From Clostridium sp. AM33-3 (GTDB lineage Bacteria; Bacillota; Clostridia; Lachnospirales; Lachnospiraceae), in contig NZ_QUIV01000003.1 of NCBI RefSeq assembly GCF_003480315.1, positions 62,001 to 126,000 on the forward strand: a stretch of 64,000 bases of DNA, given 5' to 3'. The notes under the pieces are model-generated. The model made no database searches and was not told the DNA's origin. It saw only the letters and a program-made list of their open reading frames with translations. Made by a program: the position numbers and the translations under genes. Positions 9,576-18,365 of the stretch are shown here, in pieces (position 1 is the stretch's first letter; each line of letters starts with the position of its first letter).

Positions 9576-10361
9576 TTACTTCCTCCTTAAGCGCGGAACA
9601 GCTGCAAGCAATTCCTTTGTGTATGCTGTCTGCGGATCCGTCAGAATCTTCCTGGTTTCTCCATATTCTAGCATTTCTCCATTTCTCATCACCAGAACCC
9701 TGTCTGCCATGGCTTCAATGACCCCCAAATTATGGGACACTATCACAATAGCTGTGCCAAAACTTTTCCGCACCATCAGTATCTCCTCTACCACCTGTTT
9801 CTGCACCGAAACATCCAGCGCCGAGGTTGGTTCATCCGCCAAAAGGAGCCGCGGATTTAAAAGCATCGCCGCGGCAATTCCGACCCTTTGCTGCATACCG
9901 CCGGAAAGCTCGAAAGGATAGCTTTTTAAGATTCTCATGCCATCCGAAAAACCAAGCTTTGCCAGCAGTTCCAGTGCCCTGTCCTGAAATTCTTTCTTCG
10001 AGATCCGGCTGTGTTCCTTCATCGTTTCGTATAACTGGACTCCCACCGTGCGAATCGGTGAAAAGGAGCTGCCCGCGTTTTGAAAAATATAGCCAAGCTC
10101 CGGCCCATTCAGTCTCCGGCGGTCTCTCCCTGGTAAATCTGTGATATTTTTTCCCTGATACCAGATATCGCCCCGGGTGACCAGCCCCTCCTGACTCAAC
10201 AGTCCCATGGCGGCCTTAATCAGTGTAGATTTTCCGCTGCCACTTTCTCCTACAATTCCAAGTATCTCTCCCGGATCTACCGCAAAGCTTACCTGCTTTA
10301 CCGCCAGCTCTCCCCGGTAGGATATATCCACCTGATCGTATCTTAATAAATGTTCCACCAT
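9576..10361 (-). CDS. ABC-transporter ATP-binding subunit, NikD/OppD type
   Basis: A 261-residue nucleotide-binding subunit with Walker A GESGSGKST, signature LSGGMQQRVGIAAAM and Walker B LLLADEPTSALD. The FQNAGSSFSPIRTVG segment is the Q-loop region seen in NikD. It begins on the last base of the upstream permease gene, which signals translational coupling. It pairs with the NikE-like subunit. Confidence 0.9.
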   Translation of the reverse strand: MVEHLLRYDQVDISYRGELAVKQVSFAVDPGEILGIVGESGSGKSTLIKAAMGLLSQEGLVTRGDIWYQGKNITDLPGRDRRRLNGPELGYIFQNAGSSFSPIRTVGVQLYETMKEHSRISKKEFQDRALELLAKLGFSDGMRILKSYPFELSGGMQQRVGIAAAMLLNPRLLLADEPTSALDVSVQKQVVEEILMVRKSFGTAIVIVSHNLGVIEAMADRVLVMRNGEMLEYGETRKILTDPQTAYTKELLAAVPRLRRK

Positions 10362-11215
10362 TAGTTTCCTCCCCGGCTCTTTGGATCCGCGTAGTCCCGG
10401 ATCGTATCACCCAGAAGATTAAAAATCATAACAGAAAGAAAAATCGCGATTCCCGGTGAAAAAGTAATCCAGGGAGATATGGTCATAAGGCTTCGCGTGT
10501 CACTCATCATGCTGCCCCATTCCGGAACCGGAGGTTTGGCCCCCAGTCCCAGAAAACTCAGCGCCGCCAGTTCCATCATCATGGTTCCGATGTCCAGCAT
10601 GGAAGTCACCAGTACCGGCCCCATGATATTCGGCAGAAGATGTTTCAGAATAATCTTGAACGTTCCGCTGCCGGAAAGCTTTACCGCCCGCATCCATGTC
10701 GTTTCTTTCCGGGCAAGGGTCTGGCTGCGGGCAATCCGCGCATATTTAGGCCAGGAAATGGCTGCCAGGGCAATGATCGCGTTATGCAGTCCGCCGCCAA
10801 AGCTGCCTGCCACCGCCAGCGCGAACACCAGGCCAGGAAAGGCAAGAAAGACATCTGAGATCCTCATGAAAAAAGTGTCCGTGAAATCGCCGCGCCAGCC
10901 ACAGAGAATGCCCACGGCTGTGCCCACAACGGTAATCACCGACACCAGCAGCAGCGTGGAAAACACACTGGCTCTGCTTCCGGCTATCACCCTGGAAAGC
11001 ATGTCTCTCCCATAACGGTCTGTGCCCAGAAGATGAAGGGCACTGGGTGCCGCCTTAACATTGCTTAAATCCTGTAAATAGGGATCATATGGGGTAAGAT
11101 ACCGAGAAAAAGCGGAAGCAATCACCAGAAGCCCTGCCAGGGTTCCGAACACAAACAGGCGCATCCGCACGCTGTCACGGTATTTTTTCTGAATTCGAAC
11201 TGTCACATTGTTCAT
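10361..11215 (-). CDS. ABC-transporter permease, NikC/OppC type
   Basis: A 284-residue inner-membrane permease. It opens with a cytoplasmic stretch and a first membrane helix (LFVFGTLAGLLVIASAFSRY), then the DPP/OPP-specific LLGTDRYGRDMLSRVI segment, and further helices. The ATPase-coupling loop is in AVKLSGSGTFKIILKHLLPN. Its start overlaps the stop of the NikB-like gene by four bases. Together with NikB-like it forms the translocation channel. Confidence 0.9.
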   Translation of the reverse strand: MNNVTVRIQKKYRDSVRMRLFVFGTLAGLLVIASAFSRYLTPYDPYLQDLSNVKAAPSALHLLGTDRYGRDMLSRVIAGSRASVFSTLLLVSVITVVGTAVGILCGWRGDFTDTFFMRISDVFLAFPGLVFALAVAGSFGGGLHNAIIALAAISWPKYARIARSQTLARKETTWMRAVKLSGSGTFKIILKHLLPNIMGPVLVTSMLDIGTMMMELAALSFLGLGAKPPVPEWGSMMSDTRSLMTISPWITFSPGIAIFLSVMIFNLLGDTIRDYADPKSRGGN

Positions 11216-12153
11216 TCTTCCCTTACCCCCAGACGAATTCTGGGATCCAGTGCATGATAAAGAAGGTCACTGATCAGATTTACCAACACATAAATCACCG
11301 CCATCCAGACAACATAGGCCTGGATCATCGGATAATCCCTCATGGTAATCGAATCGACTGCCAGTTTCCCTACACCGTCCCACATAAAAATACTTTCAAT
11401 GATCGCGGTTCCGCCCAACAGACTGCCAATGGACAGAGCCATCAGAGTAATAATCGTCAGCATCGAAGATTTCAATACACTCTTCCAGAGAATCACGCCA
11501 GGCCGGATGCCCCTTGCGCTGGCTCCCATGACATAATCCTTGTTCAGTTCTTCCAGAACCGCTGCGCGCACCTGCCTCATATATTTGGCAGACATGGCAA
11601 TGGCCAGTGTCAGCGTTGGAAGCAGCGCGCTTTGCACGGTATTTCCGCCGGAAATAACCGGGAACAGCTTCCAGTGAATAGAAAACAACTGCGTCAAAAG
11701 CAAAGCCACAAAAAAATTTGGCATAGAATTGCCCGCAAAGCTGAAAAAGCGCAAAAAATAATCTGTAAACTTATCATGGCGCACCGCAGCCAGAACCCCC
11801 AATGGAATAGAGAATACAACCGTTGCGCCCATAGATAACGCCGTTAACAACAGGGTTGCAGGCAGTTTCGAAACAAAGGTATCAAACACATTTTTTCCCG
11901 AAACATAGCTGATTCCCATATCTCCGGTCAATATTCCACGAAGCCAGGCCAGATACTGGGTGAAAAACGGCTGGTCCAGCCCAAGCTCCGCTCTTTTGGC
12001 ATCAATGATTTCCTGAGCAACCGCACCCTTGTCTCCATAGAGTTCCATCACGGCATCACTGCCTGCCGCGCGCATCATGGCAAAGGACAAAAAAGTGATG
12101 CCAAACAACACCGGAATCAGCTGCAGCAGCCGCTTTCCTATATATTTTTTCAA
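11212..12153 (-). CDS. ABC-transporter permease, NikB/OppB type
   Basis: A 313-residue permease. The first helix is LLQLIPVLFGITFLSFAMM, followed by an external loop and five more helices; the coupling helix lies in YVMGASARGIRPGVILWKSVLK. This is the usual NikB/DppB/OppB layout and length. It follows the first methyltransferase gene by about 15 bases and overlaps the next permease gene by four. Confidence 0.9.
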   Translation of the reverse strand: MKKYIGKRLLQLIPVLFGITFLSFAMMRAAGSDAVMELYGDKGAVAQEIIDAKRAELGLDQPFFTQYLAWLRGILTGDMGISYVSGKNVFDTFVSKLPATLLLTALSMGATVVFSIPLGVLAAVRHDKFTDYFLRFFSFAGNSMPNFFVALLLTQLFSIHWKLFPVISGGNTVQSALLPTLTLAIAMSAKYMRQVRAAVLEELNKDYVMGASARGIRPGVILWKSVLKSSMLTIITLMALSIGSLLGGTAIIESIFMWDGVGKLAVDSITMRDYPMIQAYVVWMAVIYVLVNLISDLLYHALDPRIRLGVREE

Positions 12154-12168
12154 TTTTCGTTACCTCTT

Positions 12169-12972
12169 TCATCCCTGATCAGCCGTTACCGGCTTTTCCT
12201 CACAGATCATAAAGGTATGATTCAGACTGTCCCGCTCCCAGTCCAGCGGATCCTGCACGCCAGGGCCAATGTCCTCAATGACCTCAACCATCCGCATACC
12301 TAGTTTTTCTAACACCTTTTTATCCCACTCGGGGCGTTTTTCTTTCGAAAGTGGAAGCGCATAAGCGGTCTGCTCCAGTTCCAGCACCCGTGCCTTTGAC
12401 ATATTTCCTGCATAATTGTGAACCGGGTATTTTGCGCGGAAGGCCGCCTCCGCAGCTTTCTTCCGGGCGCGAAGTTCCTCATCATAAAGATACAAATACC
12501 AATTGGCATCAAAATATATCATGCGTCCGCCCGGCGCAAGGACTCTCTCCCATTCCTCCAGGGCCTGCTCCGGATACTCCAGATTCCAGATGACGTTTCG
12601 GCTGACAATCAGGTCAAAGCTTCCATCTTTAAACGGAAGAAACTCGCCCCGGTGAAGAACAAAATCCACCCTTGCCCCATAGCTTTCCGCATTGCTTTTC
12701 GCGTACTGCAGCATCTCCTCCGTCACATCGACTGCAGTTACCTCATGCCCGGCCAACGCCAGATTGATGGCAAAAAATCCCGGACCGGTGCCAATATCCA
12801 GCACCCGCAGCACTTCTTTCTGCGGCGCGTGGGAGAGAATCAGCTTTCTCCATGCCTCCCTGCGCCAGTCATTCATCTCTGCAATGTTCTGCGCACTGTA
12901 ACTCTTTGCCCGGTCCGTCCAGTAAGACGTAAGGGCATCCAATATCGTATCCTGATTATTATGTTCCTGCAC
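12169..12972 (-). CDS. Class I SAM-dependent methyltransferase (between larC and the transporter)
   Basis: A 267-residue methyltransferase with SAM motif I LRVLDIGTGPGFFAINLA at about residues 57-74, VTAVDVTEEML as motif II and FDLIVSRNVIWNL as motif IV, then VLAPGGRMIYFDANWYLY. The SRNV and FDANW pieces match the second methyltransferase at the end of the operon. The gene lies 127 bases after larC with no terminator seen. Its target is unknown. Its place between the nickel-cofactor genes and the nickel permease makes a role in a nickel ligand or in the cofactor pathway plausible, but that is inference. Confidence 0.85.
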   Translation of the reverse strand: MQEHNNQDTILDALTSYWTDRAKSYSAQNIAEMNDWRREAWRKLILSHAPQKEVLRVLDIGTGPGFFAINLALAGHEVTAVDVTEEMLQYAKSNAESYGARVDFVLHRGEFLPFKDGSFDLIVSRNVIWNLEYPEQALEEWERVLAPGGRMIYFDANWYLYLYDEELRARKKAAEAAFRAKYPVHNYAGNMSKARVLELEQTAYALPLSKEKRPEWDKKVLEKLGMRMVEVIEDIGPGVQDPLDWERDSLNHTFMICEEKPVTADQG

Positions 12973-13099
12973 CTCTCAAGTTCTCCCGTTTCCGCGGCAG
13001 TTTTCTTTCTGTTCAGCTGTTTAACTGTTCACCAGCTTCCCATCCACATTGCTGCCACTTTTTGTTTCTGTGCTGCTGCGCACACAGCCTTGTTTTATA

Positions 13100-14461
13100 T
13101 CAGATACTTTTGCGCACCTCTGCCAGGGACAGGCCCTGCTCTCTGGCGATCCGCGCCAGATCCTCATACTCATATTTCTCCCTGGTCACTCCGTAACCGG
13201 ATGAAAGCTTTTTCTGCACATCTCCATAAGGAGTCTGAACCGTCTCAAAGCTGCGCTTTAAGGTATAACGGCTGCAGCGGTGCTCTCTCACACCAATGGT
13301 GGTTGTGTTCCGGAAAATCACCCGTACCAGTGTTTCCTTCGCATCCTCATGGCAAAGAACGCACAGGATCGTCCCCGGTCTTGATTTCTTCATGCCCGCC
13401 GCAACGGTGTAAACCTCCAGCGCACCGGCTGCCAGAATCGTTTCCATGGCAAACCCAAGCTCCTCTGCCGTCATATCATCCACATTGCACTCTAACTGCA
13501 GTACACTGTCTCCGGCATCCTCCGTCTCACCCAGCATTGCACGGATGCAGTTTGCCTGCTCAAAGTCCTTCTTGCCCATGCCATAACCGATTGCCGCGGT
13601 CCGCATCACCGGCATATCACCAAAACGGGTGGCAAAATGCTTTAACAGCGCTGCGCCGGTCGGAGTGCAGAGTTCGCCCTTCACTGCGCCGCCGTACATC
13701 GGCACACCATTTAAAATATAAGCAGTGGCCGGAGCCGGAACCGGCAAAATGCCGTGAGCGCAGTGCACATGACCGCTTCCCACATGAACCGGGGAAACGA
13801 TCACCTGATCCGGAGCAATCTTGTTCATCAGCAGGCAGACTGCCGTGATATCCGCAATGGCATCCATGGTTCCCACCTCGTGAAAATGGATCTCCGTAAC
13901 CGGAACGCCGTGGGCATGACTCTCCGCCTCCGCAATCAGGCCGTAAACTGCCATCACATCCTGCTTCACCTGATCCGGAATGTTCAGGTGACCGCAGACG
14001 ATATGCTCAATGTCATGGAGACTGCTGTGATGATGATGCGTGTGACCATCATCACCGTGCTCGTGGGCATGCTCGTGAGTGTGTCCATGGGTGTGCTCAT
14101 GGCTGTGTTCGTGGGTGTGATCGTGGTGGTGCTCATGACCCTCATGGATATGTTCATGATCATGATGATGCTCATGGCATGCGCTTTCATCATCGTGCTC
14201 ATGCTCATGTAAGTGATCGTGATGCTCATGATGGTGATGGAACATCTCCTCGGACTCTTCCTCCCCATGTACCTTCACGGTCATATGAGTTCCGCCGATT
14301 CCACACTTGCTTACGGCTTCTTTGCTGAACTGCACACCAGGAATCCCCAGTCCGTTTAATTCTGTCACAGCTGCCTCCGGGTCCGGCATCAGTTCCAGTA
14401 AAGCCGCAGTCAGCATATCGCCTGCAGCGCCCATTCCACATTCCAGATATAATGTCTTCAT
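13100..14461 (-). CDS. larC: LarC, nickel-inserting enzyme of nickel-pincer cofactor synthesis
   Basis: A 453-residue protein from the start MKTLYLECGMGAAGDM, chosen over an upstream start because AGAGGGG lies in front and this sequence begins the family. LarC inserts nickel into the pyridinium bis-thiocarboxylate mononucleotide made by LarB and LarE, using CTP. After about 70 residues there is a very long histidine tract (about 38 His in some 75 residues, mixed with Glu and Asp), then the conserved body HFHEVGTMDAIADI, the CTPTGAALLKHF segment and the C-terminal half with ECNVDDMTAEELGFAME. In Lactiplantibacillus LarC is produced through a frameshift; here it is a single frame. The His tract likely stores or hands over nickel. 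Confidence 0.95.
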   Translation of the reverse strand: MKTLYLECGMGAAGDMLTAALLELMPDPEAAVTELNGLGIPGVQFSKEAVSKCGIGGTHMTVKVHGEEESEEMFHHHHEHHDHLHEHEHDDESACHEHHHDHEHIHEGHEHHHDHTHEHSHEHTHGHTHEHAHEHGDDGHTHHHHSSLHDIEHIVCGHLNIPDQVKQDVMAVYGLIAEAESHAHGVPVTEIHFHEVGTMDAIADITAVCLLMNKIAPDQVIVSPVHVGSGHVHCAHGILPVPAPATAYILNGVPMYGGAVKGELCTPTGAALLKHFATRFGDMPVMRTAAIGYGMGKKDFEQANCIRAMLGETEDAGDSVLQLECNVDDMTAEELGFAMETILAAGALEVYTVAAGMKKSRPGTILCVLCHEDAKETLVRVIFRNTTTIGVREHRCSRYTLKRSFETVQTPYGDVQKKLSSGYGVTREKYEYEDLARIAREQGLSLAEVRKSI

Positions 14462-14513
14462 ATCGCAATCCCCTCTTCGTGACTGTTCTGTACAGTCACA
14501 CTTTCTCAATTTT

Positions 14514-15281
14514 TCACTTCTTACTTTCTGTGCCTGTCATGTGATTGATCATGCTTGCCAGATATCCGGCTCCGAATCCATTATCAATATTCACCACCGA
14601 AACTCCGCTGGCACAGGAGTTCAGCATGGATAACAGTGCGGACACGCCTCCAAAAGATGCCCCATATCCGATGCTTGTCGGAACCGCAATGACCGGGCAG
14701 TCTGCCAGGCCTCCAATGACACTGGCCAGCGCGCCCTCCATTCCGGCAATGGCAATAATGACGGACGCACTCATGATCTCATCCATGTGAGCCAGCAGTC
14801 GGTGAAGTCCGGCTACTCCCACATCATACAGGCGCACCACCTCATTGCCGTGGGCTTCGGCTGTCAGTGCCGCTTCCTCTGCTACCGGAATATCCGAGGT
14901 TCCCGCAGTTGCTACCACGATTTTTCCCAGCCCATCCGCTGCAGGAAATTGACCGATGGTGCCAATCCTTGCGTCTTTCCGATAGTCCATCTGTGGATAT
15001 GTTTTTCGAATTTCAGCTGCCTTTTCCTCAGACAGCCGGGTGAGCAGGATCGTCTTTACCTCATGCTCCAGCATTGCGCCAATGATCCCCACCATCTGCT
15101 CCGGTGTCTTTCCGGCTCCGTAAATGACCTCAGCCGCTCCCTGACGGATCCCACGATGCAGATCCACCTTCGCGTAACCGATATCCTCAAAGGGCTCTTT
15201 CTTAATCGCGAGCAGTGCGTCATCCACGCTAAGCTCGCCGCTCTTCACTGCTTCCAGTGTTTTTCTGATCTCGCTGTTCAT
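14514..15281 (-). CDS. larB: LarB, nicotinate adenine dinucleotide carboxylase/hydrolase
   Basis: A 255-residue enzyme that carboxylates nicotinic acid adenine dinucleotide and cleaves off AMP, the first step of nickel-pincer cofactor synthesis. The C-terminal two thirds look like the PurE/AIR carboxylase fold: IVVATAGTSDIPVAEEAALT, GVAGLHRLLAHMDEI, GMEGALASVIGGLADCPVIA and VPTSIGYGASFGGVSALLSM. The N-terminal part has the family stretch IGYAKVDLHRGIRQGAAEVI. It overlaps the end of larE by four bases (ATGA) and is followed by larC after a short gap. Confidence 0.95.
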   Translation of the reverse strand: MNSEIRKTLEAVKSGELSVDDALLAIKKEPFEDIGYAKVDLHRGIRQGAAEVIYGAGKTPEQMVGIIGAMLEHEVKTILLTRLSEEKAAEIRKTYPQMDYRKDARIGTIGQFPAADGLGKIVVATAGTSDIPVAEEAALTAEAHGNEVVRLYDVGVAGLHRLLAHMDEIMSASVIIAIAGMEGALASVIGGLADCPVIAVPTSIGYGASFGGVSALLSMLNSCASGVSVVNIDNGFGAGYLASMINHMTGTESKK

Positions 15282-16027
15282 CCGCGCACCTCCAGATCCA
15301 GAAGCACAGCCGGATAGTGCTTCTTTAACTCGTTCAGAATCTCTGCCCGCTTTTCCATGAGAAGCGGAAGCTGGTTTTCCGGCAATTGCAGGCGGGCTGC
15401 ACCGTTCGGCATCATCCGCACACGGAAATCACTGAAGCCAAGGGAGAACAGAAAATCCTCTGCTGCTTCCGTCTTCTGAAGCTTTTCTGCCGTAATCTCG
15501 CATCCGGTCGGAATGCGGGTGGCCAGACATGCATATGACGGCTTGTCCCAGGTAAAAAGCCCGCCTTCTTTGGAAAGTCTGCGGATCTCGGATTTTACAA
15601 GACCGCATTCTCTCAGCGGAGATTTTACCTCCAGCTCCTGCAATGCCTTCATGCCCGGACGGTCTCTTGCATCATCGGAGGCATTGGTTCCGTCAAGCAG
15701 TACCGTATAGCCATCCTCCGCAGCCGCCTTCATGATCATGTTGAAGATAACTTTCTTGCAGTAATAGCAGCGGTTAGACGGGTTGGAAACCACAACCGGG
15801 TCAGACAGTACATCTGCCCGGAGCACCCGCACCGGTGCCTTTAACTGCTCTGCCAGGCGCATGGCATCATCCATCTCAAACTGCGGCTGAAACAGTGCTT
15901 TTACATAGTAGGCTTTCACATCCGCACCGTATTTCATGGCTGCGTAAAGCAAATAAGAAGAATCCACACCGCCGGAAAAGGCCAGCGCGACCTTCGGGTT
16001 TTCTTTGAAAAATTCCTGTAAGTTCAT
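15278..16027 (-). CDS. larE: LarE, sulfur transferase of nickel-pincer cofactor synthesis
   Basis: A 249-residue ATP-pyrophosphatase. The PP-loop is AFSGGVDSSYLL at about residues 16-27. LarE adenylates the pyridine dicarboxylate and adds sulfur to it. Cysteines are visible at 87 and 90 (RCYYCKK) and at 167 (PSYACLATRIP). In the sacrificial type (Lactiplantibacillus) one cysteine of the last motif gives up its sulfur; other members carry an iron-sulfur cluster on three cysteines, and the three seen here could fit that kind. It is the first gene of the operon, about 300 bases from its promoter. No larA (the racemase using the cofactor) lies in the window. Confidence 0.94.
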   Translation of the reverse strand: MNLQEFFKENPKVALAFSGGVDSSYLLYAAMKYGADVKAYYVKALFQPQFEMDDAMRLAEQLKAPVRVLRADVLSDPVVVSNPSNRCYYCKKVIFNMIMKAAAEDGYTVLLDGTNASDDARDRPGMKALQELEVKSPLRECGLVKSEIRRLSKEGGLFTWDKPSYACLATRIPTGCEITAEKLQKTEAAEDFLFSLGFSDFRVRMMPNGAARLQLPENQLPLLMEKRAEILNELKKHYPAVLLDLEVRG

Positions 16028-16133
16028 AATTAAGTCCTCTCCTTCTCAAAGTACTGATCCCGCCTGCGGCAAACAGCATGCCGCCAGGACAAATAAGAAT
16101 GTGCATCCCTGCGGAGCAATACAATTTCCTATG

Positions 16134-16176
16134 AAACAAAAAAGGCATGCGGCCCTTCTTGAAAGAGCCGTATGCC
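16134..16176 (-). terminator. Intrinsic terminator inside the larE leader
   Basis: On the minus strand GGCATACGGCTC and GGGCCGCATGCC form a 12-pair stem with one mismatch and one wobble, loop TTTCAAGAA, then TTTTTTG. It lies in the untranslated leader, so it would stop transcription before larE unless an alternative fold forms. Confidence 0.8.
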
Positions 16177-16325
16177 TTCCTGTGCATACATCATTCTAAA
16201 TTAAAATACGGACACATCACCTGCAAAATTCAGATATCTATATTATATCCAAGATCTCTTCTTACTGCTTTTACCAATCAGAAGCTTCAGCCTCTGCATG
16301 GCAGCTTCGTGCTGCCCGATTTACG
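16136..16325 (-). ncRNA. Structured leader RNA ahead of larE, candidate riboswitch or attenuator
   Basis: About 190 bases from the predicted transcript start to an intrinsic terminator, followed by another 108 bases before larE. Near the 5' end there is a perfect hairpin GGCAGC-ACGAA-GCTGCC, then CAGAGGC-TGAA-GCTTCTG, and TCTCT upstream can pair with AGAGA downstream to close a multi-branch junction. This arrangement of a junction followed by a terminator fits a metabolite- or metal-sensing switch. I do not recognise a known riboswitch class; NiCo RNA is the obvious one to test. Confidence 0.5.
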
Positions 16326-16331
16326 AGAGAA

Positions 16332-16360
16332 ATTATAGCACAATCTTTTTTTCATGGCAA
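16332..16360 (-). promoter_or_regulatory. Promoter of the larEBC-nik operon
   Basis: On the minus strand -35 TTGCCA (16360-16355) and a perfect -10 TATAAT (16337-16332) are 17 bases apart. It lies just after the stop of the DUF3842 gene. Confidence 0.8.
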
Positions 16361-16368
16361 GTACCTGA

Positions 16369-16776
16369 TCAGCCAATCAGTTTTCCCACCTCCGTCACCA
16401 CACCATCAACCAGCTTCGTCATACTCAGATCCGTCACACCCACAATGTAGTTATCGCAATGGTTCACCGGAACCAGAATGCGCTTGGCCTGGCTCCGGCC
16501 CACGGCTGTTGCCATAGCCGCCGTGATCTCGCCAAGAAGCGCATCCGCAATGACGATTCCCACCGGCCCGATGATAACATCGGCTTTGCGGCTGCAGACT
16601 ATGACCGGATTTTCTCCGGTTGCCGCCACATCTGCCCCGGCTTTTAACATGGCCGATGTGGCCAGACTGTTGGTCCCCACTGCGGTAATATACTGCTCCG
16701 GGTAACGTTTCTTTAAAGCGCTGACGATCTGCTTTCCAATACCGCCGCCCTGCGCATCGATTACAAGTATATTCAT
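16369..16776 (-). CDS. DUF3842-family protein
   Basis: A 135-residue protein that opens with a Rossmann-like glycine loop (ILVIDAQGGGIGKQIV) and has IIGPVGIVIADALLGEIT in the middle, the marks of the DUF3842 family. It is common in Clostridia; no function is established. It starts four bases after the stop side of the PPK2 gene, so it is probably the second gene of a PPK2 operon, and the larE promoter begins right after it. Confidence 0.8.
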   Translation of the reverse strand: MNILVIDAQGGGIGKQIVSALKKRYPEQYITAVGTNSLATSAMLKAGADVAATGENPVIVCSRKADVIIGPVGIVIADALLGEITAAMATAVGRSQAKRILVPVNHCDNYIVGVTDLSMTKLVDGVVTEVGKLIG

Positions 16777-16780
16777 AATG

Positions 16781-18259
16781 TTATTCTTCCTTTTTCAATG
16801 CCTTTTCCAATTCCTCTACCACAATCCTCAGAGCCTTGATCCGGGCATATTTCTTGTCTACAGACTCCAGGATATGCCACGGCGCGTAGGTGGTGCTGGT
16901 TTTGGCAAGCATCTCATTCACAGCCTGCTCATACCGATCCCACTTGTCGCGGTTGCGCCAGTCCTCCTCTGTGATCTTCCACTGCTTCGCCGGGGTATTC
17001 TGCCGCTCAGTGAAACGTTCCAGCTGGGTATCCTTATCAATCTGTACCCAGAATTTGATGATGACTGCACCCCAGTCGTGAAGTTCTTTCTCGAACTCAT
17101 TGATCTCATGGTAAGCGCGTTTCCAGTCGTTCTCGCTGCAAAAGCCCTCCAGCCGCTCTACCATCACACGGCCATACCAGCTCCGGTCAAAGATGGCAAT
17201 ATGGCCTGTTTTGGGAAGCCTGGTCCAGAAGCGCCACAGATAATGCCGTGCCTTTTCATGGGGCTCCGGGCTTGCGATGGGATGCACCTCGTATCCGCGG
17301 GGATCCAGAGCACTGGTGATACGCTTGATATTTCCGCCCTTACCGGCTGCGTCCCAGCCCTCATATGCAATGATCACCGGGACCTTCTTACGGTACAGGC
17401 GGTTATGCAGCTCGCCCAGTCTCTGACGCAGCTGCTTCAGCTCTTTTTTATAATCCTCTTCCGAAATCGTCTTGTCCAATGGAATTTCAGAAAGCAGCGG
17501 CATCCGCTCAAGCGGGAACACATTCTGTAAAAGCGGCACTGCCATCTGACTGTTGCTGAGCGCAATGTCGATTCCCTGCGTCAGGATCTCTATAATCTGA
17601 AGCTCTCTCCACTTTCTGGACTTTGCGTCAATGATATACCAGGGCGCTGACGGCTGATTGGTCTGTTTTAAATAATCAGAGAAAACATCCCGGCACCTGT
17701 CATAATGCTCATGCTGCCACAGATCATAGCTGCCGACCCGCCATGCCGTATCCTTTTCCCCAGCCAGATGACGGATCCGCCTTTCCTGTTCCTTCCTGGA
17801 AATATTCAAAAACAGCTTTACTACCAGGTACCCATTGTCTGTCAGCTGACGCTCAAACCGCTGTACACTCTCGATCCGCTTTGCGTACTCCTTCTCAGAA
17901 AATTCTCCCTGCAGATATCCGCCCGTCAGCTCTCCCATCCAGCCAGAATCCAGGAATACAAACTTTCCCGCTTCCGGGATCTTCGCAAAATGCCGGTACA
18001 GAAACGGCTTTCTGGCATCTTCCTCCGTTTTCTTTTCCATATCAAAAACCTTGAAAAAGCGCGGATCAATATTCTGGATGATGCTCCCGATGCCGGAACC
18101 CTTGCCGGAGGTTCCCCAGCCTTCCACCAATACCAGGACCGGAACCTTTTTCTCCTTCATCTGCAGCTGCTGCACCGCCAGTTTCTCTCTGGCTGCCTCA
18201 AGTCTTGTTTTCAGCTCCTCCTCTTCCGGCATCTCGGCCGGCACCCATTCTCTCAGCAT
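16781..18259 (-). CDS. Two-domain PPK2, probable polyphosphate:AMP phosphotransferase
   Basis: A 492-residue protein with two PPK2 domains (about 1-230 and 245-492), the layout of class II enzymes that phosphorylate AMP to ADP using polyphosphate. Both halves carry a Walker A loop: EGWGTSGKGSGIGS and EGWDAAGKGGNIKR. Only the second half keeps the canonical Walker B and lid (FDRSWYGRVMVERL); in the first half the equivalent is FLDSGWMGELTGG, so the N-terminal site is probably weakened, as in known two-domain members. Soluble and cytoplasmic. The DUF3842 gene follows directly. Confidence 0.9.
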   Translation of the reverse strand: MLREWVPAEMPEEEELKTRLEAAREKLAVQQLQMKEKKVPVLVLVEGWGTSGKGSGIGSIIQNIDPRFFKVFDMEKKTEEDARKPFLYRHFAKIPEAGKFVFLDSGWMGELTGGYLQGEFSEKEYAKRIESVQRFERQLTDNGYLVVKLFLNISRKEQERRIRHLAGEKDTAWRVGSYDLWQHEHYDRCRDVFSDYLKQTNQPSAPWYIIDAKSRKWRELQIIEILTQGIDIALSNSQMAVPLLQNVFPLERMPLLSEIPLDKTISEEDYKKELKQLRQRLGELHNRLYRKKVPVIIAYEGWDAAGKGGNIKRITSALDPRGYEVHPIASPEPHEKARHYLWRFWTRLPKTGHIAIFDRSWYGRVMVERLEGFCSENDWKRAYHEINEFEKELHDWGAVIIKFWVQIDKDTQLERFTERQNTPAKQWKITEEDWRNRDKWDRYEQAVNEMLAKTSTTYAPWHILESVDKKYARIKALRIVVEELEKALKKEE

Positions 18260-18365
18260 AGAAATCTCCTTTTTTTGTCTTCCCAGCCATCAGGTATCTC
18301 TTACATCTAGGATAACACGAAACACCCGTTCCTACAAGGATGATCCGGTCTGGCAGACTGCTTCT

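Noticed and set aside
12418..13848. Long plus-strand open frame (476 codons)
   Set aside because: It runs antisense to the methyltransferase and larC, both of which have clear motifs; its product is Pro/His/Ser-rich without a recognisable domain.
14020..14240. CRISPR-like repetition
   Set aside because: The short periodic sequence is the His-rich coding tract of larC; there are no spacers of regular length.
13754..14268. Several frames rich in Met, Val or Thr
   Set aside because: They come from reading the repetitive His codons of larC in other frames.
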